A stretch of DNA of 64,000 bases from VFMC01 sp963791635 (GCA_963791635.1 CAWBTC010000017.1:310001-374000), one strand, 5' to 3'; numbered from the stretch's first letter, positions 42,925-56,354 are shown. Notes: generated from the letters alone by a model not told the origin. Made by a program: numbers and translations.

Positions 42925-43722
42925 ATGGGTGATCGCCTCGTCTCGTTGGCTGCCGGCACCGTGCTCGATGTCGGACCAGCTGATGCAGTTGCCGTCGCGG
43001 CGGCTGCTGGATGGCCTGCGGTGGGGCTGTGGTTCGACCCGACGACGTGGACCGATGCGACGACCAGGGAGGTGCGACGGCGACTCGACGACACCGGAGT
43101 CGTGGCACTCGACATCGAGCCGGTGATCCTCGGTCGCGGTGATGACGGTCGTGATGGTGGGGAGCGAGTGCTCGACACCGCCGCCGCGCTCGGTGTCCCC
43201 CACGTGCTCATGGCGAGCGGTGGGGCGGACGAACACCGTGTGATCGAGCGCCTGACCCAGCTGTGCACCTACGCCGCGGCTCAGGTACCGGGAGTGCGCA
43301 TCGCGCTCGAGTTCCTGCCGATCTTCTCGGTCTCATCGCTCGCTCAGGCGCTGTCGATCGTGCGCCAAGTGGACCGGCCAGAGGCGGCGGTGCTCGTCGA
43401 CACCTTGCACCTCGCCCGCTCGGGGGGCGTGCCCAACGATCTCGCCGGCGTGAGTGCGCACCTCCTGCCGTATCTGCAACTGGCAGACGCAACCGCTGAC
43501 GTGCCGGCCGACCTCGCCGGTCTGCGTGAGGAGGCCCTCTACGGTCGGCTGCTGCCCGGCGACGGCGTGTTGCCGCTCGCCGAGGTGCTCGCGCTCGTTG
43601 CCGACGTGCCCGTGTCGGTGGAACTGCGATCGAGTGCGCTGATGGCCGATCACCCCGATCCGGTGGATCGAGCTCGGGCGGTGCTGGCCGCGACCCTGCG
43701 GGTGCTCGCTTCGACGGCGTGA
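42925..43722 (+). CDS. Sugar phosphate isomerase/epimerase family TIM-barrel protein
   Basis: A 265-residue protein of the xylose isomerase-like / AP endonuclease 2 fold. Metal-site regions are visible: IALEFLPIF (Glu), AVLVDTLHLARSGG (Asp, His) and LLPYLQLADATAD. The last part, LPGDGVLPLAEVLALV followed by VSVELRS, carries the final Glu. It would isomerise or epimerise a sugar or polyol, or open a ring; the substrate is unknown. ATG 42925 is fixed by the leaderless -10 box. It is convergent with the GGDEF gene, 11 bases apart. Confidence 0.8.
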   Translation: MGDRLVSLAAGTVLDVGPADAVAVAAAAGWPAVGLWFDPTTWTDATTREVRRRLDDTGVVALDIEPVILGRGDDGRDGGERVLDTAAALGVPHVLMASGGADEHRVIERLTQLCTYAAAQVPGVRIALEFLPIFSVSSLAQALSIVRQVDRPEAAVLVDTLHLARSGGVPNDLAGVSAHLLPYLQLADATADVPADLAGLREEALYGRLLPGDGVLPLAEVLALVADVPVSVELRSSALMADHPDPVDRARAVLAATLRVLASTA

Positions 43723-43733
43723 TCGAACCCGCG

Positions 43734-45065
43734 TCAGCGGCCGACTCGGCGCGCGGCCTTGTCGGCGAACGCCAAGGAATCGGCGGCCGTGAGGACCGCG
43801 TCCACGTCGGCGAGCGGTGGGCAGGAGGCAGCGCCCACCGACAGGGACACCGGTGAGCCGTGCACCGGGACCTCGCGGTGCATCCTCTCGCGCACCGTGG
43901 CCACCAACGTCGAGGGGTCGATCTCGCCGCCAACCACCAGGATGCCGAACTCGTCGCCTCCCAACCGCGCGACGAGCGCACCTCGCGGGGCTGCATCGAC
44001 GAAGACGCGCGCCGCAGCGCGGATGAGTTCGTCGCCGGCCTCGTGGCCATGGGTGTCGTTCGTCTGCTTGAGCTGATCGAGATCGCCCATCACCACGGTG
44101 ACCATGCTGAACTGCGGATCGGCGGCGAACTCCACTGCTGCGCGGGTCGTGGCTTCGTTCCAGGCCAAGCGGTTGCCGATGCCGGTGAGGGCGTCGAGGC
44201 GGGCCGTCTCGAGTGCTACCTCGAACGCCTCGCTGATGGCAACGGCCTGCTCGAGGTGCTCGGCCCGGTCGCGGGCGAGGAGCGCGAGGACGCCGATCGG
44301 GGTGCTGGCGAGCAGCACCGCCCACAACGATCCGTCGCAGGCGATCACCGCAGTGAGGCCGATCGGGGCGAGCATCGCATCGACGGCATAGGTCCACGCC
44401 ATCGGCTGTGGCAGCACTCGCCACGACATCCCGAGGGCACGCACGCGCACGAAGGCGACGAGCGCATCGGTGGCGAACTGTGCCACGAACGCGAGCAGGT
44501 ACCACGGCCACCAGTGCAGCGACGGCACCTCGTCGAGGATCGACAGCACGAGTACGGGGCCGACGGCGTTCCACCCCGACAACGCAGGGACGAGCACGCG
44601 ACGCACGGCACCGCTGCCGGGGTCGGTGCCATGGGAGCCGATCAACAGGCCGACGAGCACCACGCTTGGCACCAGCGGCAGCGGCGCCAGGAACAATGCG
44701 GCCACGAAGATCGGAGCGGTCGGAACGGAGCTGCCGCCCTTGGACTCGAAGGTGATGCGCGAGGCGATCCCATGGACGACGCCGAGCGACACGGCCGTGA
44801 CGAGGCCGGTCCAACTCGGCGTGCGCCAGACCACGATCAGGGCTGCGCACAGCAGGATGTAGCCGCCGCCGAGCATGAGCGCGCTGATCCGGTCGGCGCG
44901 CCCCGGCCGTCGGTGCGAGCGCGCGTCGGCCAAATCGCGCACATCGGCGACCGCGCGCGCGGCCTGGCGGCCCGCTTGATCGATGCCGACCGCTTTGTCG
45001 GTGGCCGAAGCGGAAGAGGACGATGCCGACGCTGATGCGGGCGCGGTCGCGGACACGTGTGTCAC
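43734..45065 (-). CDS. Membrane-bound diguanylate cyclase (GGDEF)
   Basis: About 443 residues. After a Ser/Ala-rich cytoplasmic start there are roughly eight hydrophobic spans (LMLGGGYILLCAALIVVW, FVAALFLAPLPLVPSVVLVG and others). A cytoplasmic GGDEF domain follows, beginning DALTGIGNRLAWNEA with the substrate-binding MGDLDQLKQTNDTHGHEAGD and the active-site LGGDEFGI. It would make cyclic di-GMP. No RxxD inhibitory site precedes GGDEF. The membrane part is of a MASE-like sensor type. The start is uncertain: GTG 45065 and GTG 45056 are both plausible. Confidence 0.87.
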   Translation of the reverse strand: MTHVSATAPASASASSSSASATDKAVGIDQAGRQAARAVADVRDLADARSHRRPGRADRISALMLGGGYILLCAALIVVWRTPSWTGLVTAVSLGVVHGIASRITFESKGGSSVPTAPIFVAALFLAPLPLVPSVVLVGLLIGSHGTDPGSGAVRRVLVPALSGWNAVGPVLVLSILDEVPSLHWWPWYLLAFVAQFATDALVAFVRVRALGMSWRVLPQPMAWTYAVDAMLAPIGLTAVIACDGSLWAVLLASTPIGVLALLARDRAEHLEQAVAISEAFEVALETARLDALTGIGNRLAWNEATTRAAVEFAADPQFSMVTVVMGDLDQLKQTNDTHGHEAGDELIRAAARVFVDAAPRGALVARLGGDEFGILVVGGEIDPSTLVATVRERMHREVPVHGSPVSLSVGAASCPPLADVDAVLTAADSLAFADKAARRVGR

Positions 45066-45206
45066 GTCTTGGGCCGGCCCCGGCCCCAGCTCGTTTCGGC
45101 GTGTCGCGCCGTCGCCTGAGTCGACTTCATGTTCGTCCTGTCGTGCCCCCCGAGCGCGCCGTACGTGCGGCTTGGAGTCCCGATCAGATCTTCGGCACCG
45201 AGTCGT

Positions 45207-45226
45207 TCCCACCCGAGCGGGTGGGA
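45207..45226. promoter_or_regulatory. 20-bp near-perfect inverted repeat upstream of the GGDEF gene
   Basis: TCCCACCCG and CGGGTGGGA flank an AG centre. It lies about 140 bases before the GGDEF start and may be an operator or a hairpin. Confidence 0.45.
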
Positions 45227-45306
45227 GACATCTTGACGATTCCCAGACGGAACGAGCCCGAGTCGTCGCCGGGTCAGCCGGTGCCCGTCGTGTCGGCAAC
45301 GGCAAC

Positions 45307-45333
45307 GGGCGGCGGCACCGAGTGCCACCGCCC
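45307..45333 (-). terminator. 12-bp hairpin downstream of the 46-codon gene
   Basis: GGGCGGCGGCAC (45307-45318) pairs with GTGCCACCGCCC (one mismatch-type G-U) around CGA. It is about 50 bases past the stop of the small reverse-strand frame and could end its transcript. The rest of 45066-45385 shows nothing recognisable. Confidence 0.5.
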
Positions 45334-45385
45334 ATCGTCGTGCGTGTCCGTCACCCCCGTGCCGGAGCTGCGCCCACGGAGCCCG

Positions 45386-45526
45386 TCAGCGGCTCGCTGC
45401 CGGGTCGATGCGAAGTGCCCGCAGGTGGACAGCAACGGCGTTGCCCGCGCCGATGCTGCCACCCGAGGCTGTGGTTCCCGCCACGATCGCCATGGCCGTG
45501 ATGATCCGGTGCCAGATGTGTGCCAT
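45386..45526 (-). CDS. 46-residue exported peptide or signal-peptide remnant
   Basis: The frame starts MAHIWHRIITAMAIVAGTTA and continues SGGSIGAGNAVAVHLRALRI before ending DPAASR. The first 30 residues closely resemble the signal peptide of the secreted protein encoded just upstream on the same strand (MKHWKRLLTATAIITSTTVA, AGGIGAGGVDA). It therefore looks like a duplication of that gene cut short after the signal. An AAGGA ribosome binding site is present. It could also be a genuine tiny exported peptide. Confidence 0.5.
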   Translation of the reverse strand: MAHIWHRIITAMAIVAGTTASGGSIGAGNAVAVHLRALRIDPAASR

Positions 45527-45610
45527 GTCGAAGTCCTTGTCGTCCGTGCTGATGTCAGGTGGTCAGGTGGGTCAGGTGGTCAGTGAGCGTGAAACCGACC
45601 GCTGTGGCGA

Positions 45611-46222
45611 TCAGCGGCTGACCCACGGGTCGATCATGACGTCGTCGACGACCCAGGCCGCCGGCGTGTTGATCGAGGTGAAGCTCAGCCGGATCCACTG
45701 CTGACCGTTGGCGTCGCGAAGGTTCGGGAGCATGATCCGCGGCGACACGTTCCAGCCGGTCGACGAGGTGCCGACGGTCCACGTGTTCACGGCCTGGCCC
45801 AAGTCGCTCTTCACCTCGATCTTCACCTGCAGGTTGGCACTCCCGTTCCCGGTCGGGTTGCGATAGAAGAACCGCATCGAGTCCTCGTCGGAGTTGACGC
45901 ACATGAACGGTGCCTCGGCGGATCCCCCGCCGGGGATGCTCAGCGCCTTGCTGTGACTGGCGCCGTTCACCTTCCATGTGGCCTGGTCGTTCTTGGTGGT
46001 GACACCGCTGGTGAGCGTCCATCCGCCCGTGCCCGACTCGAACGTGCCGTTGGTGACCGTGAAGTACTGGTTCGAGTCGCCCCACTGGCTGAATGCCTGC
46101 TTGGTGGAGCGGGTGGTGCAGTTCTCGGCCGCATCGACGCCGCCGGCGCCGATGCCGCCGGCCGCAACGGTGGTGCTGGTGATGATCGCCGTCGCCGTGA
46201 GGAGTCGCTTCCAGTGCTTCAT
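45611..46222 (-). CDS. Secreted protein of unknown function
   Basis: A 203-residue protein with a clear Sec signal (KHWKRLLTATAIITSTTVAAG) cleaved before or near VDAAEN. The mature part is beta-rich, with NGTFESGTGGWTLTSG, MRFFYRNPTGNGS and a C-terminal AAWVVDDVMIDPWVSR. The pattern of a sandwich fold ending in VDDV is typical of carbohydrate-binding or adhesion-like jelly rolls, but no family can be named. Two Cys could form a disulphide. The neighbouring 46-codon frame shares its signal sequence. Confidence 0.75.
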   Translation of the reverse strand: MKHWKRLLTATAIITSTTVAAGGIGAGGVDAAENCTTRSTKQAFSQWGDSNQYFTVTNGTFESGTGGWTLTSGVTTKNDQATWKVNGASHSKALSIPGGGSAEAPFMCVNSDEDSMRFFYRNPTGNGSANLQVKIEVKSDLGQAVNTWTVGTSSTGWNVSPRIMLPNLRDANGQQWIRLSFTSINTPAAWVVDDVMIDPWVSR

Positions 46223-46736
46223 GTGTTCTTCCGTCCGTGTGCGTGGTCCGCCGGGGGTGTGGTGGGGTTGTGATGGGGGTGTGGACCGTGTGGGCTGGAG
46301 GATGCGGACTGTGGCACCGCGAAGGCAAGCGTTTCGGAGCCATCTTGAGAGACCTCTGAGTGATGGGCCCCGCGCGAGGGGTGGAAGTCAGACCATGCGT
46401 CACGGTCCATCACGTTCAGTAGGGCATCACCCGATCGGGGGATAGGCGCTGGCGCACGTGTGGCGGCTTCGTCGTCCATCTGTCCCGACGTGCGCCCGAC
46501 GTGCTCCCGACGTGATGCCGGAGCTCGCAAAGCCTTGACTTGGCGGTGCACGAGTGCTTACCGTTTGCGAACTGACGAGCCGTCCGGCCTGTGCCGGCTG
46601 CGGTTGACGTTCGCCGTCCCCGGTGGATAGGATCGTTCGTTGCCGTGCGTCTTGTCTCCTGCCTCCTCACGAGTGCCGTTGACGCCGCGCGCCCCGATGC
46701 CGACCGCAACGCCGATTGCACTTGAGGAGTGACCCT
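46223..46736. other. 514-bp non-coding region upstream of rpoB
   Basis: No convincing gene. It holds the rpoB promoter (listed separately). A second TTGACT at 46535-46540 has TTACCG 17 bases further, a weaker candidate. The rest shows only short GC-rich inverted repeats. Confidence 0.5.
46604..46633 (+). promoter_or_regulatory. rpoB-rpoC promoter
   Basis: TTGACG (46604-46609) and TAGGAT (46628-46633) are 18 bases apart, the best sigma-A-type promoter in the window. The expected start near 46640 gives a leader of about 97 nt before GTG 46737. An independent rpoBC promoter is expected because the operon is cut off from rplJL by four genes and a terminator. Confidence 0.7.
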
Positions 46737-49700
46737 GTGGCTTCCCGCTCCACGTCTCGCGAACGCTATTCCTTCGCCAATCTCGCCGAACCCCTCGAAC
46801 TGCCGGACCTCATCGCGGTGCAGCGCGAGAGCTTCGACTGGTTCTTGAACGAAGGCCTTGCCGAGACGTTCCGTGACATCTCACCCATCAAGGACTTCAG
46901 CGAGGCGCTGCAACTCGAGCTCGAACTCGACCCGGACGACGAAGACCTGCGTCCGCCGCCGAAGTTCACGGTGGAGGAGTGCAAGGAAAAGGACATGACC
47001 TACAGCGCGCCGATCTTCGTGCGCGCCCGGTTCATGAACCGCAACACCGGTGAGATCAAGGAGCAGACGGTCTTCATGGGTGACTTCCCCATGATGACGG
47101 AGAAGGGCACCTTCATCATCAACGGCACCGAGCGCGTCGTCGTGTCGCAGCTCGTTCGTTCGCCGGGCGTGATCTTCGAAGCCGGCGAGCGCTACCGCCT
47201 CCGCAACCTGAGCAAGCACCAGCTCGTGAAGGGCACCGTGCACCCGTACCGCGGTGAGTGGATGGAGTTCGACGTCGAACACAAGCCGGGCAAGGACGTC
47301 ACCGCCGGCACCCGCATCGCTCGCAAGCGCCGCATGAGCATCTTCATCCTGCTGCGTGCCCTCGGCTATGACGAGGAGCACGCACCGGGTTTCATCGACC
47401 GCTTCGTCAGTCACTTCGACTTCCTCGAGGGCCAGTGGGAGAAGGAGCGTCACATCGCTCCCACCCAGACCGAGTCACTGGTCGAGATCTACAAGCGCGC
47501 TCGTCCGGGTGAGCCGCCCACCCCGGAGTCGGCTCGGGCCTACTTCCGCAACGCGTTCTTCGAGAACCGTCGCTACGACCTGTCCCGCGTGGGTCGGTAC
47601 AAGCTCGACCGCAAGCTCGGCTCCGAAGTCGCCAAGCTCGACGAGTTGTTCGGACCCGGCACCATCGATCTCGGCACGACGTTCCGCACCGACAACGACG
47701 ACCCGACGAAGATGCCGGCCTACAGCGACGAAGTGCTGCGCCCCAACGAGGTCGTCGCCGCGGTCAGCTACATGCTCCACCTGGTGAAGCAGGAGCCGGG
47801 CTACAGCCTCGACGATCAGGACCACTTCGCAAACCGCCGCATCCGCTCGGTCGGCGAGCTCATCCAGAACCAGGTGCGCATCGGCCTCAGCCGCATGGAG
47901 CGCGTGGTCCGTGAGCGGATGACCACCCAGGACGTCGAGGCAATCACCCCGACCACCTTGGTGAACATCCGCCCGGTGGTCGCCGCGATCAAGGAGTTCT
48001 TCGGGACCTCGCAGCTGTCGCAGTTCATGGACCAGGTGAACCCGCTGTCGGGCCTCACCCACCGTCGTCGTCTGTCCGCACTCGGCCCGGGCGGTCTGTC
48101 CCGTGAGCGCGCCGGCTTCGAAGTCCGTGACGTGCACTTCAGCCACTACGGCCGGATGTGCCCGATCGAGACCCCCGAGGGTCCGAACATCGGCCTCATC
48201 GGTGCACTGTCGACCTTCGCCCGCGTGAACGAGTTCGGCTTCATCGAGACGCCGTACCGCGTGGTCAAGAACGGAAAGGTCACCGACGAGATCCGCTACA
48301 TGGCTGCCGACGAGGAAGAGAAGTACGTCGTCGCCCAGGCGAACACTCCGATCAATGCCGACGGCACCTTCAAGACCGAGCGGATCCTCTGCCGTCGCAG
48401 CCCGCAGGCCGCGAGCCTCGAGGACCTCAAGCGGATGCTCGAGGCCGAGAGCTTCTTCGGTGCCACCACCGACATCGCGTCGGTCACGCCCGACGAGGTG
48501 CAGCTCATGGACGTGAGCCCGCGCCAGATCGTGTCGGTCGCCACGGCGCTCATCCCGTTCCTCGAACACGATGACGCCAACCGCGCGCTGATGGGCGCGA
48601 ACATGCAGCGCCAGGCAGTGCCGCTGCTGCGTGCGGAAGCCCCGTACATCGGCACCGGCATCGAGGACCGCGCCGCGCGTGACGCGGCCGACCTCATCCA
48701 GGCGACCGGCGTCGGTGTCGTCACCGAGGTCAGCGGCGACGCGATCACCGTGCAGTACGACGAGACCGGCAGGCAGACCTATCGCCTGTCGAAGTTCCGT
48801 CGTTCGAACCAGGACACCTGCATCAACCACCGCGTCCGTGTCATCGAGGGCGACAAGGTCAGCAAGGGCACCATCCTCGCGGACGGTCCGAGCACCGATC
48901 ACGGCGAGCTCGCGCTCGGCAAGAACCTCCTCGTCGCGCTGATGCCGTGGGAGGGTTACAACTTCGAGGACGCGATCATCCTCAGCGAGCGCCTCGTGAA
49001 AGACGACGTGCTCACGTCGATCCACATCCATGAGCACGAGGTCGATGCCCGCGACACCAAGCTCGGCCCGGAAGAGATCAGCCGGGACATCCCGAACCTC
49101 TCGGACGACATCCTGCGCGACCTCGACGATCGCGGCATCATCCGCGTCGGCGCCGAGGTCGGCCCCGGTGACGTCCTCGTCGGCAAGGTCACGCCCAAGG
49201 GCGAGACCGAGCTCACGCCGGAAGAGCGCCTGCTGCGCGCGATCTTCGGCGAGAAGGCCCGCGAGGTGCGCGACACCAGCCTCAAGGTGCCCCACGGCGA
49301 GAACGGCAAGGTCATCGACGTCAAGGTCTTCAACCGTGAAGACGGCGACGAGTTGCCCCCCGGCGTGAACCAGCTGGTTCGCGTGTACGTGGCCCAGAAG
49401 CGCAAGATCTCGGTGGGCGACAAGCTCGCCGGCCGTCACGGCAACAAGGGCGTCATCTCCAAGATCCTCCCGATCGAGGACATGCCCTACACCAACGACG
49501 GCATGCCGGTGGACATCATCCTCAACCCGCTGGGCGTCCCGAGCCGCATGAACGTCGGTCAGGTGCTCGAAGCGCACCTCGGCTACGCGGCCCGCTGGGG
49601 CTGGCAGGACGTGAAGAACGGCAAGAAGATCGGCGACGACCCGATCCGTGGCACCGAGACCAAGACGCGTCCGAACACCAAGCCGTCGGTCTTCGTGGCC

Positions 49701-50375
49701 ACTCCGGTGTTCGACGGCGCCCACTGGGACGAGGAGGAGACGGCGGGCAAGCACCCGACGATCCAGAGCATCCTCGAGAACCTCAACCCGGAATCGGCCG
49801 ATGGTGTTCGTCTCATCGGAACCGACGGCAAGACCGAGCTGTACAACGGTCGCACCGGCGACAAGTACGACAACCCGGTCACCGTGGGCTACATGTACAT
49901 CCTGAAGCTCGCCCACCTGGTCGACGACAAGATCCACGCCCGCTCCACCGGCCCGTACTCGATGATCACCCAGCAGCCCCTCGGCGGCAAGGCACAGTTC
50001 GGCGGTCAGCGCTTCGGTGAGATGGAGGTGTGGGCCCTCGAGGCCTACGGCGCGGCGTACTGCCTGCAGGAGCTGCTCACGATCAAGTCCGACGATGTGC
50101 TCGGTCGCGTGAAGGTGTACGAGTCGATCGTGAAGGGCGAGAACGTCCCCGAGCCGGGCATTCCCGAGAGCTTCAAGGTGCTCATGAAGGAGATGCAGGC
50201 GCTGTGCCTCAACGTCGAAGTGCTCCAAGCCGACGGCACGGAGATCGAGATGCGCGAGATCGACGAGGACGTCTTCCGTGCGGCCGAAGAGCTCGGGATC
50301 GACATCAGTCGTCCCGAGCGCGGCACCGACGACGACGATCGCGAGCGCGCTGCGCGCCGCGAACGCGCCTACTGA
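46737..50375 (+). CDS. rpoB: DNA-directed RNA polymerase subunit beta
   Basis: The 1212-residue subunit begins at GTG 46737 with a GAGGAG ribosome binding site. The rifampicin pocket (about residues 425-450) reads SQLSQFMDQVNPLSGLTHRR then RLSALGPGG, with the Asp, His and Ser of the common resistance positions all wild type. The flap and C-terminal clamp motifs GDKLAGRHGNKGVISKI and GGKAQFGGQRFGEMEVWALE are present. It forms the catalytic cleft with beta'. The tail ends in a run of Asp/Arg. rpoC follows after 123 bases. Confidence 0.98.
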   Translation: MASRSTSRERYSFANLAEPLELPDLIAVQRESFDWFLNEGLAETFRDISPIKDFSEALQLELELDPDDEDLRPPPKFTVEECKEKDMTYSAPIFVRARFMNRNTGEIKEQTVFMGDFPMMTEKGTFIINGTERVVVSQLVRSPGVIFEAGERYRLRNLSKHQLVKGTVHPYRGEWMEFDVEHKPGKDVTAGTRIARKRRMSIFILLRALGYDEEHAPGFIDRFVSHFDFLEGQWEKERHIAPTQTESLVEIYKRARPGEPPTPESARAYFRNAFFENRRYDLSRVGRYKLDRKLGSEVAKLDELFGPGTIDLGTTFRTDNDDPTKMPAYSDEVLRPNEVVAAVSYMLHLVKQEPGYSLDDQDHFANRRIRSVGELIQNQVRIGLSRMERVVRERMTTQDVEAITPTTLVNIRPVVAAIKEFFGTSQLSQFMDQVNPLSGLTHRRRLSALGPGGLSRERAGFEVRDVHFSHYGRMCPIETPEGPNIGLIGALSTFARVNEFGFIETPYRVVKNGKVTDEIRYMAADEEEKYVVAQANTPINADGTFKTERILCRRSPQAASLEDLKRMLEAESFFGATTDIASVTPDEVQLMDVSPRQIVSVATALIPFLEHDDANRALMGANMQRQAVPLLRAEAPYIGTGIEDRAARDAADLIQATGVGVVTEVSGDAITVQYDETGRQTYRLSKFRRSNQDTCINHRVRVIEGDKVSKGTILADGPSTDHGELALGKNLLVALMPWEGYNFEDAIILSERLVKDDVLTSIHIHEHEVDARDTKLGPEEISRDIPNLSDDILRDLDDRGIIRVGAEVGPGDVLVGKVTPKGETELTPEERLLRAIFGEKAREVRDTSLKVPHGENGKVIDVKVFNREDGDELPPGVNQLVRVYVAQKRKISVGDKLAGRHGNKGVISKILPIEDMPYTNDGMPVDIILNPLGVPSRMNVGQVLEAHLGYAARWGWQDVKNGKKIGDDPIRGTETKTRPNTKPSVFVATPVFDGAHWDEEETAGKHPTIQSILENLNPESADGVRLIGTDGKTELYNGRTGDKYDNPVTVGYMYILKLAHLVDDKIHARSTGPYSMITQQPLGGKAQFGGQRFGEMEVWALEAYGAAYCLQELLTIKSDDVLGRVKVYESIVKGENVPEPGIPESFKVLMKEMQALCLNVEVLQADGTEIEMREIDEDVFRAAEELGIDISRPERGTDDDDRERAARRERAY

Positions 50376-50498
50376 CCGAACGAGCTTGCTCGTTCGGAAC
50401 ATCCGAACTGATTGAAACGGCCGCCGTAGGCGTCCGACCCCCGGGGGTACTCGGGGGTGTCCCCCGAGAGTTGCGACGAGGAACGAGGAGCGACAGAG
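50376..50498 (+). promoter_or_regulatory. rpoB-rpoC spacer with three inverted repeats
   Basis: The first hairpin begins at the rpoB stop (50376-50397, CCGAACGAGC and its complement around TT). A 12-bp palindrome ACCCCCGGGGGT lies at 50437-50448, and CTCGGGGG/CCCCCGAG (50450-50468, loop TGT) sits 30 bases before the rpoC ATG. They may be processing or attenuation sites setting the beta to beta' ratio. Confidence 0.6.
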
Positions 50499-54800
<4,302 letters not shown>

Positions 54801-54990
54801 CCCCCACGTAGCCCGGCGGGAACCTGCCCCGCCACGTCCGTCCGGATCCCGCTCCGCCGGTGCCTCTGAGCATCAGGCGCGGCGGGATTCGTTCTCTCAA
54901 GTCACCTGCTTGACATGCCGATATCCGTCCCGACCGTCTCGAGCGGATGGTGCGGCGTCAGGGACGGGCGCGGGTCAGGAGGACAGGGTC

Positions 54991-55140
54991 ATGCGGGCAT
55001 TCCACCAGAACGGGCAGTCGCACGCGGCGCATGTCGACGTGCTCGACCACCACGATGCTCGCCAGCGTGGCACCGCACGGGCGACCCCGTGGTTCGTGCT
55101 CGCGGCGTTGGCGTTCCTGGCGGCGCTCAAAGCGCACTGA
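54991..55140 (+). CDS. Small hypothetical protein with one C-terminal span
   Basis: A 49-residue frame starts MRAFHQNGQSHAAHVDVLDH and ends PWFVLAALAFLAALKAH, a single hydrophobic segment. A strong AGGAGG ribosome binding site lies before ATG 54991. No homology is recognised. The rest of 54817-55242 shows only GC-rich inverted repeats. Confidence 0.45.
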   Translation: MRAFHQNGQSHAAHVDVLDHHDARQRGTARATPWFVLAALAFLAALKAH

Positions 55141-55242
55141 TCCGGGCGGGCACCCGTTTGCGCAGGGTGGTCACACCCTGCTGACCTCGCGAGACGAGTT
55201 GCCCGATCGTTGCTCGATCGTGCTCCGTCGTGCACGCGCGGG

Positions 55243-55272
55243 TTGCCGGTCGTGGACGCGCACCTCTAACAT
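55243..55272 (+). promoter_or_regulatory. rpsL-rpsG promoter
   Basis: TTGCCG (55243-55248) and TAACAT (55267-55272) are 18 bases apart. The leader to GTG 55357 would be about 80 nt. Confidence 0.6.
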
Positions 55273-55356
55273 TGCATGGTCCTGCGTGGAGCTCTCCATG
55301 CAGCTGTCACCCGACAGAGTTGTTCTCGCACTGTCACAGTTCGCAAAGGTAGACGC

Positions 55357-55728
55357 GTGCCCACGATTCAGCAGCTGGTTCGCCAAGGGCGCACCACCAA
55401 GTTCTCGAAGACCAAGACGCCGGCCCTGAAGGGGTCCCCGCAGCGTCGTGGTGTGTGCACCCGCGTGTACACCAACACTCCGAAGAAGCCGAACTCGGCA
55501 CTCCGCAAGGTCGCCCGCGTGCGGCTGTCCAGCGGTGTCGAGATCACGGCGTACATCCCCGGCGAGGGCCACAACCTGCAGGAGCACTCGATCGTGCTCG
55601 TGCGTGGAGGACGCGTGCGCGACCTGCCGGGCGTGCGCTACAAGATCATCCGCGGCGCGCTCGACGCAGCCGGCGTGAAGAACCGCAAGCAGAGCCGTAG
55701 CCGCTACGGCGCCAAGATGGCCAAGTAG
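55357..55728 (+). CDS. rpsL: 30S ribosomal protein S12
   Basis: The 123-residue protein starts with GTG (PTIQQLVRQGRTTKF). The decoding-site loop TPKKPNSALRK has the wild-type lysines at 43 and 44. The second loop reads GGRVRDLPGVRY, with Arg at position 88 where most bacteria have Lys. Lys88Arg is a known streptomycin-resistance change in Mycobacterium tuberculosis. rpsG begins 22 bases later. Confidence 0.98.
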   Translation: MPTIQQLVRQGRTTKFSKTKTPALKGSPQRRGVCTRVYTNTPKKPNSALRKVARVRLSSGVEITAYIPGEGHNLQEHSIVLVRGGRVRDLPGVRYKIIRGALDAAGVKNRKQSRSRYGAKMAK

Positions 55729-55750
55729 TACCGGGAAAAGGAACCGCAAG

Positions 55751-56221
55751 ATGCCTCGTAAAGGACCCGCTCAGCGCCGAGAGCTGCTGCCCGATCCCCT
55801 GTACCGCTCGCTGCTCGTGTCGCAGGTGACCAACAAGGTCATGCTGCACGGCAAGCGCACCGTTGCCGAAAAGATCGTGTACGACGCCCTCAAGATCGTG
55901 GAGGAAAAGACCGGTGCCGAGCCGATCGCCACGCTCAAGCGCGCGATCGACAACATCAAGCCGCCGCTCGAGGTCAAGAGCCGCCGCGTCGGTGGCGCCA
56001 GCTACCAGGTGCCGGTCGAGGTGCGTCCTCGCCGTGCGAACACTCTGTCGATCCGCTGGCTGGTCGACTTCAGCCGCAAACGTCGTGAGAAGACGATGGC
56101 CGAATGCCTCGCCGGTGAGCTGATGGACGCCGCCAACGGCCTGGGCGCTGCGATCAAGCGTCGCGACGACATGCAGAAGATGGCCGAGAGCAACAAGGCC
56201 TTCGCTCACTACCGCTGGTGA
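55751..56221 (+). CDS. rpsG: 30S ribosomal protein S7
   Basis: The 156-residue protein has the S7 head-domain core (VEVRPRRANTLSIRWLVDFS, AECLAGELMDAANGLGAAIK) and ends FAHYRW. It nucleates the 30S head. The usual next genes fusA and tuf do not follow; instead there is a terminator. Confidence 0.98.
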   Translation: MPRKGPAQRRELLPDPLYRSLLVSQVTNKVMLHGKRTVAEKIVYDALKIVEEKTGAEPIATLKRAIDNIKPPLEVKSRRVGGASYQVPVEVRPRRANTLSIRWLVDFSRKRREKTMAECLAGELMDAANGLGAAIKRRDDMQKMAESNKAFAHYRW

Positions 56222-56256
56222 GCATCGGCCGGTTTCGACCGGCACCCGAGAACTGA

Positions 56257-56282
56257 CGAACCCGCCCGCGAGGGCGGGTTCG
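56257..56282 (+). terminator. Terminator after rpsG
   Basis: CGAACCCGCCC pairs perfectly with GGGCGGGTTCG around GCGA. A smaller hairpin with a TTCG tetraloop (GCCGGT/ACCGGC, near 56227-56242) precedes it. Confidence 0.8.
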
Positions 56283-56354
56283 CTCGTTCTGACGAGCAGT
56301 CGATGATCTCGTCCGTTCGGGAACCGACCGGCGTGCGGTGACGTCCAACCGGGC

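Noticed and set aside
45190..45350. Cyclic di-GMP riboswitch upstream of the GGDEF gene
   Set aside because: The GEMM core motifs (CACGCACAGGGCAAACC-like and the tetraloop receptor) are not present; only simple inverted repeats are seen.
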